From Amycolatopsis albispora (GTDB taxonomy: Bacteria > Actinomycetota > Actinomycetes > Mycobacteriales > Pseudonocardiaceae): a stretch of DNA of 64,000 bases. Below, piece by piece: positions 46,425-56,690 of this stretch. The stretch covers positions 682,001 through 746,000 of the forward strand of contig NZ_CP015163.1 of assembly GCF_003312875.1 (NCBI RefSeq), given 5' to 3'. The notes below the pieces were generated by a model. The model did not search any database. It saw nothing but the letters and a program-made list of their open reading frames with translations, and was not told the origin of the DNA. The position numbers were made by a program, and so were the translations under genes. The stretch's first letter is position 1, and each line of letters starts with the position of its first letter.

Positions 46425-47191
46425 GCCCGGTGCATGATGTCCACAAAGGACGGTGCGGCGGGGATGGAGACGGTGTCGATGCCGTGGACCGCGATGCCCG
46501 GTGTCCACGAGTTCAGCACCACCGCGCCGGCCAGGGTAGGCAGGTCCGCGAGCGTGATCTCCTGAACGCGCTGCGGCACACCGAGCCGGTCGAGCTGCCG
46601 CCGGACGATGGCCATGGTGATGCCGTGCAGCACCTCGGCTTCGGGCCAGACCACGGCGGTGCCGTCCCAGAACGCGAGGTTCCAGATGGTGGCTTCGCTG
46701 AGCCTGCCGCGCCGGTCCAAGAACGCTGCGTCATCGAAGCCCTGGGCAGCGGCTTGCCGGAGCAGATAGGTCTTGGCAGGCTCACCGACGTGCTTGCGCG
46801 CTGGCAGGAACCGCTCGTGCTCGACCGCGGCCAGCCGGAGCGGTCCGGGCGGTGGCGTGGCGGCGGGCCCGGTGCGGACCAGTACGGACAGCGCTCCGTC
46901 GCGGGCGGTGAACTCGCGGTTGGCGGAGAACACGGTGGCGGTCAGCGAGAGGTCGGCCGGGCCCGCTTCGATGGCCGTGCGCAGGTGGGCGCGCACCTGG
47001 ACGTCGGGCACCGTGGTGCCGAACAGCTCCTTGGACGCCTCCCGCAGGCGTTCCAGGTGCAGGTCGAGGCCGCGGATCCGGCGGTCGCGCACCTGCATGG
47101 CGGTGAAGTGGGCATAACCGGCGAAGGCGAGCGGTGCCAGGTCCGCGGCGGTCGCGTCCCGGCCATCGAGCTGAGCAACAAACGTCGTCAT
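46394..47191 (-). CDS. Class IV PLP aminotransferase / aminodeoxychorismate-lyase-like
   Basis: A 265-residue fold-type IV PLP protein. The catalytic Lys lies in ARKHVGEPAKTYLLRQAAAQ; FLDRRGRLSEATIWNLAFWDG is the typical Glu-containing cofactor segment, and PLTTP ends the chain. Family members are branched-chain or D-amino acid aminotransferases or aminodeoxychorismate lyase (PabC). The assignment within the family is open. ATG 47191 is preferred since homology starts there (MTTFVAQLDGRDATAADLAP). It is divergent from msrA by 97 bases, and its 3' end overlaps the aldo/keto reductase by 31 bases. Confidence 0.85.
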   Translation of the reverse strand: MTTFVAQLDGRDATAADLAPLAFAGYAHFTAMQVRDRRIRGLDLHLERLREASKELFGTTVPDVQVRAHLRTAIEAGPADLSLTATVFSANREFTARDGALSVLVRTGPAATPPPGPLRLAAVEHERFLPARKHVGEPAKTYLLRQAAAQGFDDAAFLDRRGRLSEATIWNLAFWDGTAVVWPEAEVLHGITMAIVRRQLDRLGVPQRVQEITLADLPTLAGAVVLNSWTPGIAVHGIDTVSIPAAPSFVDIMHRAYEAEPLTTP

Positions 47192-47232
47192 GATCGCACC
47201 GTAAAGCTTCACACCGGTGTCAGGGGCAACGT

Positions 47233-47259
47233 GGAATACCGCACACGGGCCACCGTGTT
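47233..47259 (+). promoter_or_regulatory. SigR-type (thiol-stress) promoter of msrA
   Basis: GGAAT at 47233-47237, 19 bases, GTT at 47257-47259. The SigR/SigH consensus of actinomycetes is GGAAT-N18/19-GTT, and methionine sulfoxide reductase genes are known members of that regulon. It ends 29 bases before the msrA start. Confidence 0.55.
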
Positions 47260-47288
47260 GTCCGGGGTGGAAGGAGTTGAGGCGCACA

Positions 47289-49357
<2,069 letters not shown>

Positions 49358-49816
49358 TCAGCGGATTTCCTCCGCCAGCTCGATGATGATTCCCGCGGGG
49401 CCGCGGAGATAGCAGAGCCGGTAGCTGTTCTCGTACCGGACCAGCTCACCGACGAGTTCGCCGCCGTGCGGCCGCAGGCGCGAGATGATGTCGTCGATTT
49501 CCTCCACCACGAACAGGAGATGGCGGAGGCCGGGCGTGTTCGCCGGTGCCTGCGGGTCACCGGCCGGAGCCGACGGGGCGTGGTACTTGCACAGCTCGAG
49601 GCACCCTTGGCCGTCCGGGGTCCGGAACATCGCGACGTCCGAACGAACCCCGCCGAGCCCGGTGATGCGGTCCACCGCGGGGCCTTCGACGGTTGCCTCG
49701 CCCTCCAGTTCGAGGCCGAGTTCGGTGAAGAAAGCCTTGGCGGCGGCGAGGTCTTCGACCACCACGCCGATGTGCTCGAGGCGCCGGATCTTGCCGCGCT
49801 GGGGAGTGGTGTTCAT
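49358..49816 (-). CDS. VOC-family (glyoxalase/bleomycin-resistance fold) protein
   Basis: A 152-residue vicinal-oxygen-chelate protein with two beta-alpha-beta-beta-beta modules: RRLEHIGVVVEDLAAAKAFF at the start and GLRHLLFVVEEIDDIISRLR in the second half, ending PAGIIIELAEEIR. Metal-ligand candidates are His15 and Glu in CLELCKY and IIIELAE. Members include lyases, dioxygenases and antibiotic-binding proteins; the function here is not known. ATG 49816 has GGAG seven bases upstream. It lies upstream of rox on the same strand but is separated by a hairpin. Confidence 0.88.
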   Translation of the reverse strand: MNTTPQRGKIRRLEHIGVVVEDLAAAKAFFTELGLELEGEATVEGPAVDRITGLGGVRSDVAMFRTPDGQGCLELCKYHAPSAPAGDPQAPANTPGLRHLLFVVEEIDDIISRLRPHGGELVGELVRYENSYRLCYLRGPAGIIIELAEEIR

Positions 49817-49932
49817 CGGGATCTCCGTCCGGATCGTGGGTGGCTGGCACAACGGGGTCGGAGCCACGCACGCCGCTTCGACGCGGATCTACTGTGACCT
49901 GAGTCACAGGAGACGGCTGGCATGATCGTTCC

Positions 49933-50457
49933 ATGACCCAGCGAGTGGTGCTGCGCAAGGCGCGCGACGCCGATCGTGACGGGCTTGTCGAGGTGTTCAC
50001 CGATCCCGAGGTGCGGCGGTCCCTGGGCGGGCCGCGACCACGTGCGGATGTCGAACGGTTTCTCGACCAGGTCGGAGCCGCGGCGGTGGCGGGCGGTTAC
50101 GTGATCGCGGATCGCGAGACGGACGAGTTCACGGGCATGCTCGGGCTCGCTCCCCGCGACGCCGGTCAGCCAGGGCACGTCACCGCGGAAGGCGGCGAAC
50201 TGGAGCTTTCGTACGTGTTGCGGCGCAGGGCATGGGGGAGTGGCGTCGCTTTCGAAGCTGCGCAGGCACTCCTGCGCGCGGCCGCCGCGGAACTGACCGA
50301 GCAGCCGGTACTTGTCGTGACCCAAACCGCGAACGAGCGCGCGCGGAAGCTGGCTGCCCGGCTGGGCTTCGACGAGGTGGACACCTTCGAAGCCCATGAC
50401 GCCGAGCAGACCCTCGCTGTCGCGTCGCTCCATTCGTTCCGGCGGGCCATCGGCTGA
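49933..50457 (+). CDS. GNAT-family acetyltransferase (RimJ/RimL type)
   Basis: A 174-residue GNAT of the Acetyltransf_3 kind. VLRKARDADRDGLVEVFTDPEVRRSLGG at the N-terminus, ELELSYVLRRRAWGSGVAFEAAQALL as motif A with acetyl-CoA contacts, and TQTANERARKLAARLGFDEV as motif B. The substrate may be a protein N-terminus or a small amine. Start ATG 49933; the promoter region is shared with the divergent VOC gene. Confidence 0.9.
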   Translation: MTQRVVLRKARDADRDGLVEVFTDPEVRRSLGGPRPRADVERFLDQVGAAAVAGGYVIADRETDEFTGMLGLAPRDAGQPGHVTAEGGELELSYVLRRRAWGSGVAFEAAQALLRAAAAELTEQPVLVVTQTANERARKLAARLGFDEVDTFEAHDAEQTLAVASLHSFRRAIG

Positions 50458-50466
50458 CCTCGGGGA

Positions 50467-50780
50467 TCAGGGGCTGGTGAAGTCGACCTCCTTGGCGGAG
50501 ACGGCAGCGGCCTTGCGGCCCGGCGCTGTCTGGTACGCCCGGTACAGGTTCGTGTGCGCGATCACCTGCTCCAGCTCGGTCGCTTCGAACGAGTCGCCGT
50601 AGTGCTTTGGATCAGCGCCTCGGCCTCGGGTCAGTTCGGGCACGATCCGCCAGGCTTTGCTGCCGTGCACCAGTTCCTCGTCCGAGTGCTGGACCAGACG
50701 ACGGGCACCCGCTCCTGCCTGGCCCGGTCCGCCAAGGCGCCGGCGTTCGCCACGACGGTATCGCGAGTGCGGTGTGCGGG
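50467..50780 (-). pseudogene. Degenerate isochorismatase-family hydrolase
   Basis: Reading leftward, one frame gives TVVANAGALADRARQERVPVVW and, after a one-base slip near 50689-50697, another frame gives VQHSDEELVHGSKAWRIVPEL and KHYGDSFEATELE. Then the sequence jumps directly to QVIAHTNLYRAYQTAPGR. In intact cysteine hydrolases of this family about 50-60 residues, including the catalytic Cys segment, lie between those two blocks (junction near 50562-50575). The N-terminal strand with the catalytic Asp is also absent. The gene therefore has an internal deletion, a frameshift and a lost 5' end, and cannot make an active enzyme. Confidence 0.75.
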
Positions 50781-50786
50781 CGGTTC

Positions 50787-51125
50787 TCAGGCGGGCCGGA
50801 AAGCGATGGCACGCAGGCGCGAGCCCGCGGTGGCGGGGGCGGCGGGCACGCCGAGCGCCAGCCGCTTCCACGCCCTCGGGTGCCGCGGTGCCGTCCAGCG
50901 GGTCGCTCCACTTCGGACCTCGACGGCCGGTGCCGCGGCCAGGTTCCGGAACCAGTCGGACCGCTCGTCCCACCCGGCGACCACCACGATCTCGTCCGGC
51001 GCGGACCGCACGACCTCCAGCACCACTTCCCACCGCCGTCCCGGCCTGCGGCCGACGTGCACCAGGTGGACCAGCCGGTGCCCGAACAGGAAACCCAGGC
51101 GCAGCCGATAGCACAGGACCGGCAC
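50787..51125 (-). CDS. Nitroreductase/deazaflavin-dependent oxidoreductase-like protein, internally shortened
   Basis: A 112-residue protein of the split-barrel nitroreductase family. FGHRLVHLVHVGRRPGRRWE, IVVVAGWDERSDWFRNLAAA and VEVRSGATRWTA are the conserved core. After WTA the sequence goes straight to PRHPRAWKRLA, whereas relatives have about 30 more residues there, so an internal in-frame deletion is likely. Start GTG 51125. It sits immediately upstream of the decayed isochorismatase gene on the same strand. It may be non-functional. Confidence 0.6.
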   Translation of the reverse strand: MPVLCYRLRLGFLFGHRLVHLVHVGRRPGRRWEVVLEVVRSAPDEIVVVAGWDERSDWFRNLAAAPAVEVRSGATRWTAPRHPRAWKRLALGVPAAPATAGSRLRAIAFRPA

Positions 51126-51197
51126 GGCAGTGACACAGGAGTGCCACCGCGCCCCGGCAGGGTGGCCGGTGTCCGAGCAAACACGACGAATCGAGGT

Positions 51198-51512
51198 ATG
51201 TCAGTGAAAAACCGCGTGGGGATCGCCCTGGCCGCCGGGGCCCTGCTGAGCCTGTCGGTCCCCGGGCTGGCGCAGGCCGACCCGGTGGCGCAGGCGCAGC
51301 CGCTGCCGGCGTGCATGGTCGCCTACGACACCAACGCCTCGCCCAGCAACGGCCAGCGGGACGACGTGGTCTTCCAGAACAACAACTGCGGGTTCTCCCC
51401 GTACGTTTCGGTGGACGTGTGGGGCTTCGACCCGGAGTGCCAGATCGCCGACGGCGACGGGGTCATCTTCTACGACATCGGCGCCTACGCGCAGTACGCC
51501 TACCTGTGCTGA
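51198..51512 (+). CDS. Small secreted cysteine-containing protein
   Basis: A 104-residue exported protein. The signal peptide is VKNRVGIALAAGALLSLSVP with a probable Ala-x-Ala cleavage at GLAQADP. The mature part (about 75 residues) has four Cys (PACMV, NNCGF, PECQI and the terminal YLC), suggesting two disulfides, and is acidic and rich in Asp, Tyr and Val. No family recognised. GTG 51204 (MKNRVG) is an equally good start because GAGG lies 7 bases before it. A hairpin follows and separates it from the convergent regulator. Confidence 0.7.
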   Translation: MSVKNRVGIALAAGALLSLSVPGLAQADPVAQAQPLPACMVAYDTNASPSNGQRDDVVFQNNNCGFSPYVSVDVWGFDPECQIADGDGVIFYDIGAYAQYAYLC

Positions 51513-51518
51513 CCGGCC

Positions 51519-51553
51519 GGTGCCCGCTCGCCGGAGGGGGGTGGGCGGGCACC
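51519..51553 (+). terminator. Bidirectional hairpin
   Basis: Arms GGTGCCCGC (51519-51527) and GCGGGCACC (51545-51553) with a G-rich 17-base loop, between the convergent secreted-protein and AfsR-type genes. Confidence 0.6.
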
Positions 51554-51557
51554 GCGC

Positions 51558-54221
51558 TCAGGTGAACTCTTCGAACAGTTTCGCGGCCCGGCGGCGGCAG
51601 TCCGCACCGGCGGCGTGGTCGCCGGAGTCCTCGTAGGCGGCCGCGAGGTGCCGCAGTGTCAGTGCCTCGTGGTAGCGGTCCCCGGAGCGGTGTGCCAGCC
51701 GCAGCGCCTCCTCGGTGGCCTTGATCGCCTCGCCGGGATTGCCGCTTTTCGCATACGCCTCACCGAGGTTGAGCCAGGTGATGGCCGAATGATTGATGTC
51801 ACCGTACTGGGCCGCGGTGTCGATCGCCCGGCGCGCATAGGTGAGCGCCTGCTCGTAGTCACCGCGCAGGGTGTGCACCCGCGCGACGTTGGTCAGCGGC
51901 CCGGCCTGCCCGTACGGATTGCCCGCGGCGATCTGCAGCTTCAGCGAGGTCAGGTAGTAGTGCTCGGCGTCTTCGTAGCGCTCCAATGAGCGGTGGACCA
52001 GGCCGAGTCCGTTGATCGGGCCCGCTTCCAGCACCGGGTCGCCGAGTTCGGCACCCATCGCGGCCGCGGTTTCGAGGTGCTCGACGGCCTCGTCGAAGCG
52101 GCGCCGGTCGTGCAGCACGTCACCGAGCCGGTGGATGGCCACGCATTCCGCACGCCGGTTGCCCGCCCGCCGCGCGGCGGCGACCGCGATCCGGTGTGAC
52201 TCCTCCCAGTCCGCCCAGTGCTTGCGCAGGAAGTAGAACCCGGCGAGCACGATCGGCAGCTGGTAGGCGTGCTCGTGCCAGCCGCGGGCGTCGGCGGTCC
52301 TGACCAGCGCGAGCAGGTTGGCCCGCTCCGCTTCGTACCAGGCCAGCGCCTGCTGCGCACTGTCGAATGTGGACGGACGGGTGGCGCCGGGCGGCGGCAG
52401 CGTGATCGGCAGCGGGGCGCGGCGGATCAGGCTGTTCGCCACGCGGGCGGTCTGCAGGTAGTAGTCGGCCAGCCGGCGCAACGCCGTGCCGTCGGGGTCT
52501 TCCTCCTGCTTGGCCGCGAACGCCCGCAGCAGGTCGTGGAAGTGGTACCGGCCGCCGGTGCTTTCGACCAGGTTCGCGCCGGTCAGCTCGCCGAGCAGGG
52601 CACGCGCCCCGGCGAGGTCGCACCCGGCCAGGGCGGCGGCCGCCGGCGCGCCGAAGTCCGGGCCGGGCACGGTGCCGAGCAGGCCGAACAACCGCCGGGC
52701 CGGTGCACCGAGCGCGGTGTACGACAGGTCGAAGGCGGTGTGCACCGAGGCGTGGTCGTCGTGGGGGATGGCCAGCGTTTCGAGCCGCTGGTGCTGCCGC
52801 AACTCGCCGAGCAGGTCACTCAGCCGGTAGCCGGGGCTGGTCAGCAGGTGCGCGGCGGCGATCCGTAGCGCGAGCGGCAGGTGCGCGCAGGCGGCGGCCA
52901 GCTCGGGAAGCCGCGTCCGGTCACCGTCCCAAGTGGACAGCAGGGTGCGCAGCAGCTCGACCGACTCGTGCTCGGGCAGCGTGCCGAGCCGCACCGCGCT
53001 CGCGCCGTCGACGGCCACCAGTCCCGGCAGCGTGTTGCGGCTGGTGACCAGCACCGCGCATCCGGGTTCACCGGGCAGCAGGGCGCGCACGTCGTCCGCG
53101 GTGGCCGCGTCGTCGAGCACCACCAGCATCCGCTTGCCCGTCAGCAGGGAGCGGTACAGCGCGGTGAGCGCGTCCAGCTCGTCCGGGATCTGCTCGGGTG
53201 GACAGCCGAGCGCGCGGGCGAACCGGGTCAGCACCTGGGCGGGCCGGACCGACGGCGCGGGGGAGAAGCCGCGCAGGTCGGCGTACAGCTGGCCGTCGGG
53301 GTAGTGACCGGCGATCCGGTGCGCCAGGTGCACGGCGAACGCGGTTTTCCCGGCGCCGGGCTGCCCGCTGACCACGGCGAGCCGGACCGGTCCGGTGAGC
53401 TGCGCGCTCACCTGCCGCAGCAGCTCGGTGCGTCCGACGAAACCGGGCGGATCCGCGACGAGCTGCCGTGGCACGGGCCGGGCGGCCTGGTCCTCGGCAC
53501 CGAGGATCGACTGGTGCAGCTCGCGCACCTCGCTCCCGGGATCGATGCCGAGTTCCTCCGACAGCGTGGTGCGCAGCCGCTGGAAGGCGTCGAGTGCCTC
53601 GGCCTGACGACCGCAGCGGGACAGCGCCGTCATCAGCTGCGCCCAGAAGCGTTCCCGGAGCGGGTACCGCGTGGTCAGCTCGGTCAGCTCGCCGACGAGT
53701 GCGGCGTGCTCGCCGAGTTCGAGACGGCAGGCGATGCGGGCCTCGACCGCTCGTGTGTGTTCCTCTTCCAGCACCGGCAGCATCGAGCGTTCGAGTTCGG
53801 CGGAGTGCGCGTCGGCCAACGGTGTTCCGCGCCACAACGCGAGCGCGGCGTCGTACAGCGCGGCGGCTTCCTTCGGGTCACCGGCGTCCGCGGCTCGCCG
53901 GGTGAGGGCCTGGAACCGCAGCAGGTCGACCTCGTCCTCGTGCACCTCCAGCAGGTACCCGGGCGCGCGCTGCCGGATGAACACCCGGTCCGGATCGGCC
54001 TCCTTCAACGCGGTGCGCAGCCGCCGGACGTAGGAGCGGACCGTGCTTTCCGCGCCGAGCCCCGGTTCGCCCCACAGGTGGTGCACCAGCTCGGCCACCG
54101 AGACGACCTGGTTGGCGTGGCAGACGAGCACGGTGAGCAGGGTGCTGATCCGCCCGGCCGGCACGGCCACCTCCCGGCCGGCGTCCCGGACCTGGAGCGG
54201 GCCCAGTACGCGGAACTGCAT
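51558..54221 (-). CDS. AfsR/SARP-family transcriptional regulator
   Basis: An 887-residue regulator. Winged helix (about 1-92, MQFRVLGPLQVRDAGREVAV), BTAD (about 97-240, ELGIDPGSEVRELHQSIL at its end), NB-ARC ATPase (P-loop VSGQPGAGKTAFAVHL, Walker B MLVVLDDAATADD, LPLALRIAAAHLL) and C-terminal TPR repeats (NVARVHTLRGDYEQALTYARRAI, LNLGEAYAKSGNPGEAIKATEEAL). It is the third such protein in the window. Start ATG 54221. No target site is obvious in the short gap to the marR gene. Confidence 0.93.
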   Translation of the reverse strand: MQFRVLGPLQVRDAGREVAVPAGRISTLLTVLVCHANQVVSVAELVHHLWGEPGLGAESTVRSYVRRLRTALKEADPDRVFIRQRAPGYLLEVHEDEVDLLRFQALTRRAADAGDPKEAAALYDAALALWRGTPLADAHSAELERSMLPVLEEEHTRAVEARIACRLELGEHAALVGELTELTTRYPLRERFWAQLMTALSRCGRQAEALDAFQRLRTTLSEELGIDPGSEVRELHQSILGAEDQAARPVPRQLVADPPGFVGRTELLRQVSAQLTGPVRLAVVSGQPGAGKTAFAVHLAHRIAGHYPDGQLYADLRGFSPAPSVRPAQVLTRFARALGCPPEQIPDELDALTALYRSLLTGKRMLVVLDDAATADDVRALLPGEPGCAVLVTSRNTLPGLVAVDGASAVRLGTLPEHESVELLRTLLSTWDGDRTRLPELAAACAHLPLALRIAAAHLLTSPGYRLSDLLGELRQHQRLETLAIPHDDHASVHTAFDLSYTALGAPARRLFGLLGTVPGPDFGAPAAAALAGCDLAGARALLGELTGANLVESTGGRYHFHDLLRAFAAKQEEDPDGTALRRLADYYLQTARVANSLIRRAPLPITLPPPGATRPSTFDSAQQALAWYEAERANLLALVRTADARGWHEHAYQLPIVLAGFYFLRKHWADWEESHRIAVAAARRAGNRRAECVAIHRLGDVLHDRRRFDEAVEHLETAAAMGAELGDPVLEAGPINGLGLVHRSLERYEDAEHYYLTSLKLQIAAGNPYGQAGPLTNVARVHTLRGDYEQALTYARRAIDTAAQYGDINHSAITWLNLGEAYAKSGNPGEAIKATEEALRLAHRSGDRYHEALTLRHLAAAYEDSGDHAAGADCRRRAAKLFEEFT

Positions 54222-54302
54222 CGATCCCCTTCACCCGTGCGCGGCGTGCTGACCGGCACCACCCTAACCAGTAGCCCGCGCGCTTGGTGAATTGATCACG
54301 GA

Positions 54303-54809
54303 CTACGGGTGGTCGCCGAGGCTGACCAGCAGCCGGCGCAGCAGGCCCGCCAGTTGCTCCTGGTCTTCGCCGCCCAGGTCGCCGAGGAGACGTGCTTCCA
54401 GTTCGAGGTGGTCGACCACCACGCGGTCGATCAGCTCGCGGCCCTCGTCGGTGAGGGTGATCAGCACGCTCCGCCGGTTGGCCGGGTCGACCTCGCGGGT
54501 CACCAGTCCCTTGGCGGCGAGCCGGTCGATCCGGTTGGTGATCGCGCCGGAGGTGACCATGGTGGCCTCGACCAGCTGACCGGCGGTGAGCCGGAACGGC
54601 GGGCCGCAGCGGCGGATGGTGCCCAGCACGTCGAACTCCCACAGCTGCAGGTCGTGGCGGGCGAAGTTGTCGCGCAGCTCGCGTTCGAGCAGGCGGCAGG
54701 CGCGCTGGACGCGGGCGACGACGCCCATCGGCGCGGGGTCGAGGTCGGGCCGCTCGGTGCGCCACTGGTCGAGGCGCCAGTCGACATTGTCTTGCACGCC
54801 GTCCTGCAC
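54303..54809 (-). CDS. MarR-family transcriptional repressor
   Basis: A 168-residue MarR protein. The winged HTH lies at about residues 55-125 (LQLWEFDVLGTIRRCGPPFRLTAGQL, then TMVTSGAITNRIDRLAAKGLVTREVDPANRRSVLITLTDEG, in parts, the classic MarR wing with D-x-R-R). Start GTG 54809 with GGAGG four bases upstream; GTG 54797 is possible. It is divergent from an EamA exporter gene, with a near-perfect operator palindrome over that promoter. The likely role is ligand-relieved repression of the exporter operon. Confidence 0.92.
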   Translation of the reverse strand: MQDGVQDNVDWRLDQWRTERPDLDPAPMGVVARVQRACRLLERELRDNFARHDLQLWEFDVLGTIRRCGPPFRLTAGQLVEATMVTSGAITNRIDRLAAKGLVTREVDPANRRSVLITLTDEGRELIDRVVVDHLELEARLLGDLGGEDQEQLAGLLRRLLVSLGDHP

Positions 54810-54841
54810 GCGGCCTCCGCAACATCTCAACGTGAAACTGT

Positions 54842-54870
54842 TTGACGTCACCCTAACAGAGCGCTACCTT
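54842..54870 (+). promoter_or_regulatory. Sigma-70-type promoter of the EamA operon
   Basis: TTGACG (54842-54847), 17 bases, TACCTT (54865-54870). The expected start is near 54877, giving a leader of only about 30 bases. The palindrome begins at the last base of the -10 box. Confidence 0.6.
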
Positions 54871-54900
54871 CCTTAACGTTGAACATTTCAACGTTAAGGA
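54870..54900 (+). promoter_or_regulatory. MarR operator palindrome
   Basis: Perfect 14-base arms, TCCTTAACGTTGAA and its complement, around a 3-base centre CAT. It covers the -10/+1 region of the EamA promoter, so a bound MarR dimer would block initiation. A degenerate copy (TCTCAACGTGAA, about 54824-54835) lies by the marR start and may serve autoregulation. Confidence 0.8.
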
Positions 54901-54906
54901 GTCTGC

Positions 54907-55824
54907 ATGACCGGTAAGCCCCTCGGAGTGACCGCGCTGACCGCCGCCGTGCCGGTCAGCTGGGCGACCACCTACCTGGTCACCACCGAATTCCTGCCGC
55001 CGGGGCACCCGCTGGTCTCCGGGGTGCTGCGGGCGCTGCCCGCCGGGCTGGTGCTGCTCGCGGTGACCCGCCGGCTGCCGCGTGGTGACTGGCTGTGGCG
55101 GTCGCTCGTGCTCGGCACGCTCAACATCGGCGCCCTGTTCGCCTTCCTGTTCGCCGCCGCCTACCGCCTGCCCGGCGGGGTCGCGGCGACGTTGTTCGCG
55201 GTGCAGCCGCTGCTGGTCGCGGGCCTGGCCTTCCTCCTGCTCGGCGAGCAGCCCACGCGCTGGCGGCTCGGCTGGGGACTGGCCGGGGTGCTCGGTGTCG
55301 GCCTGATCGTGTTGCGCGGCAAGCTGTCCTTCGACCTGCTCGGCATCCTGGCCGGGCTCGGCGCGGCGGCGGTGATGGCGGCCGGGATCGTGCTGACCAA
55401 GCGGTGGGGGCGACCACCGGGTGCCGGTCCGATGACCATCGCGGGCTGGCAGCTCACCGCGGGCGGACTGGTGCTGGTGCCGTTCGCGCTCGCGTTCGAA
55501 GGCCTGCCCCCGGCGCTGGACTCGCGCGCGATCGGTGGGTACGCGTGGCTGTGCGTGGTCGGCGCGCTGCTGTCCTACCCGATCTGGTTCCACGGCATCG
55601 GCAAGCTGCCGGTGGTCGCGGTTTCCTTCCTGTCCCTGCTTTCGCCGGTGGCCGCGACGGTGCTGGGCTGGCTGTTCCTCGGCGAGACGCTGACCGCCTG
55701 GCAGGGTGCCGGCTTTGTGCTCGCGCTGACCGCCATCGCCGCCGCGCAGCTCACCCCGAAAGCCCGGAAAGCCCGGAAAGCCCCGGAAACACTCCGCGTT
55801 CCCGCCGTCACCCGAGGAGAATGA
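54907..55824 (+). CDS. EamA/DMT-family exporter
   Basis: A 305-residue drug/metabolite transporter with ten predicted helices in two EamA repeats. Repeat 1 includes PVSWATTYLVTTEFLPPGHPL and repeat 2 includes GVLGVGLIVLRGKLSFDLLG and SLLSPVAATVLGWLFLGETLT. It exports an amino acid, metabolite or drug across the membrane. ATG 54907 behind AAGGAG, which overlaps the end of the MarR operator. It is followed by the NmrA-like gene at a distance of two bases, so both are likely MarR-controlled. Confidence 0.92.
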   Translation: MTGKPLGVTALTAAVPVSWATTYLVTTEFLPPGHPLVSGVLRALPAGLVLLAVTRRLPRGDWLWRSLVLGTLNIGALFAFLFAAAYRLPGGVAATLFAVQPLLVAGLAFLLLGEQPTRWRLGWGLAGVLGVGLIVLRGKLSFDLLGILAGLGAAAVMAAGIVLTKRWGRPPGAGPMTIAGWQLTAGGLVLVPFALAFEGLPPALDSRAIGGYAWLCVVGALLSYPIWFHGIGKLPVVAVSFLSLLSPVAATVLGWLFLGETLTAWQGAGFVLALTAIAAAQLTPKARKARKAPETLRVPAVTRGE

Positions 55825-55826
55825 GC

Positions 55827-56690
55827 ATGTCCCGCATCATCCTGGTCACCGGAGCCACCGGAACCGTGTCCACCGCGCTGCTCGATGCGCTGTCCGGCGC
55901 CGAAGTGCGCGCACTGGTCCGTGACGAGTCCAAAGCAGACAGACTGCGGGAACGCGGTGCCGAGGTCGTCGCCGGGGATCTCGGTGACGCCCGGTCGCTG
56001 CCACCCGCCTTCGAAGGGGTGCACGACCTGTGGTTGCTCGTGCCGAACGGGCCGCGGGCGCCGGAGCACAACATGAACGCGCTGTGGGCCGCGCGGGAGG
56101 CGGGGGTGGAGCGGGTGGTGCGGCTGTCCGTGGTCGGCGCGGCGCACGACGCGCCGAACCGCAGCGGCAGGCTGCACGCGCTGTCCGATCACGAGACCGC
56201 CGAGTCCGGGCTGCGCTGGACGATCCTGCGCCCGCACTGGTTCATGCAGAACCTGCTGAACGAAGCGGGCGACATCGCCGCCACCGGCACGTTCTCGCTG
56301 AACATGGCGTCGGCGCGGCTCGGCATGATCGACGCGCGCGACATCGCCGCCTGCGCGGCGCGGGTGCTGCTCGATGATCCGGACCGCCACCACGGCCAGG
56401 CGTACACCCTCACCGGTCCGCGTTCGCTGAACTTCGACCAGGTAGCCGCCGAGCTGGGACAAGTGCTTGGACGGTCCATTGTGTACACGCCGGTCGCGGA
56501 CGACGTGAAGCGCAAGGCGCTGCTCGGGTACGGCGTTCCGGAATGGATCATCGACATGCTGGAGGAATACGCGCGGGCGTACGCGGCGGGCTGGGGTGAC
56601 TTCACCACCGGCGCGGTGGCGGAGCTGCTCGGCCGCGCGCCGAGGGAGTTCGCCGAATTCGCCCGCGACCACGCGGAAGCATTCGCCTAG
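55827..56690 (+). CDS. NmrA-like NAD(P)H-binding protein (atypical SDR)
   Basis: A 287-residue NmrA/HSCARG-type protein. The dinucleotide motif is ILVTGATGTVSTALLDAL (residues 5-22). [40 protein letters not shown] and the C-terminal ALTGP-like YTLTGPRSLNFDQVAAELG are typical. It may be an NADPH sensor or a quinone-type reductase. ATG 55827 is favoured over 55821 because GAGGAG lies 7 bases upstream. It overlaps the 3' end of the hydroxyacid dehydrogenase by four bases. Confidence 0.88.
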   Translation: MSRIILVTGATGTVSTALLDALSGAEVRALVRDESKADRLRERGAEVVAGDLGDARSLPPAFEGVHDLWLLVPNGPRAPEHNMNALWAAREAGVERVVRLSVVGAAHDAPNRSGRLHALSDHETAESGLRWTILRPHWFMQNLLNEAGDIAATGTFSLNMASARLGMIDARDIAACAARVLLDDPDRHHGQAYTLTGPRSLNFDQVAAELGQVLGRSIVYTPVADDVKRKALLGYGVPEWIIDMLEEYARAYAAGWGDFTTGAVAELLGRAPREFAEFARDHAEAFA

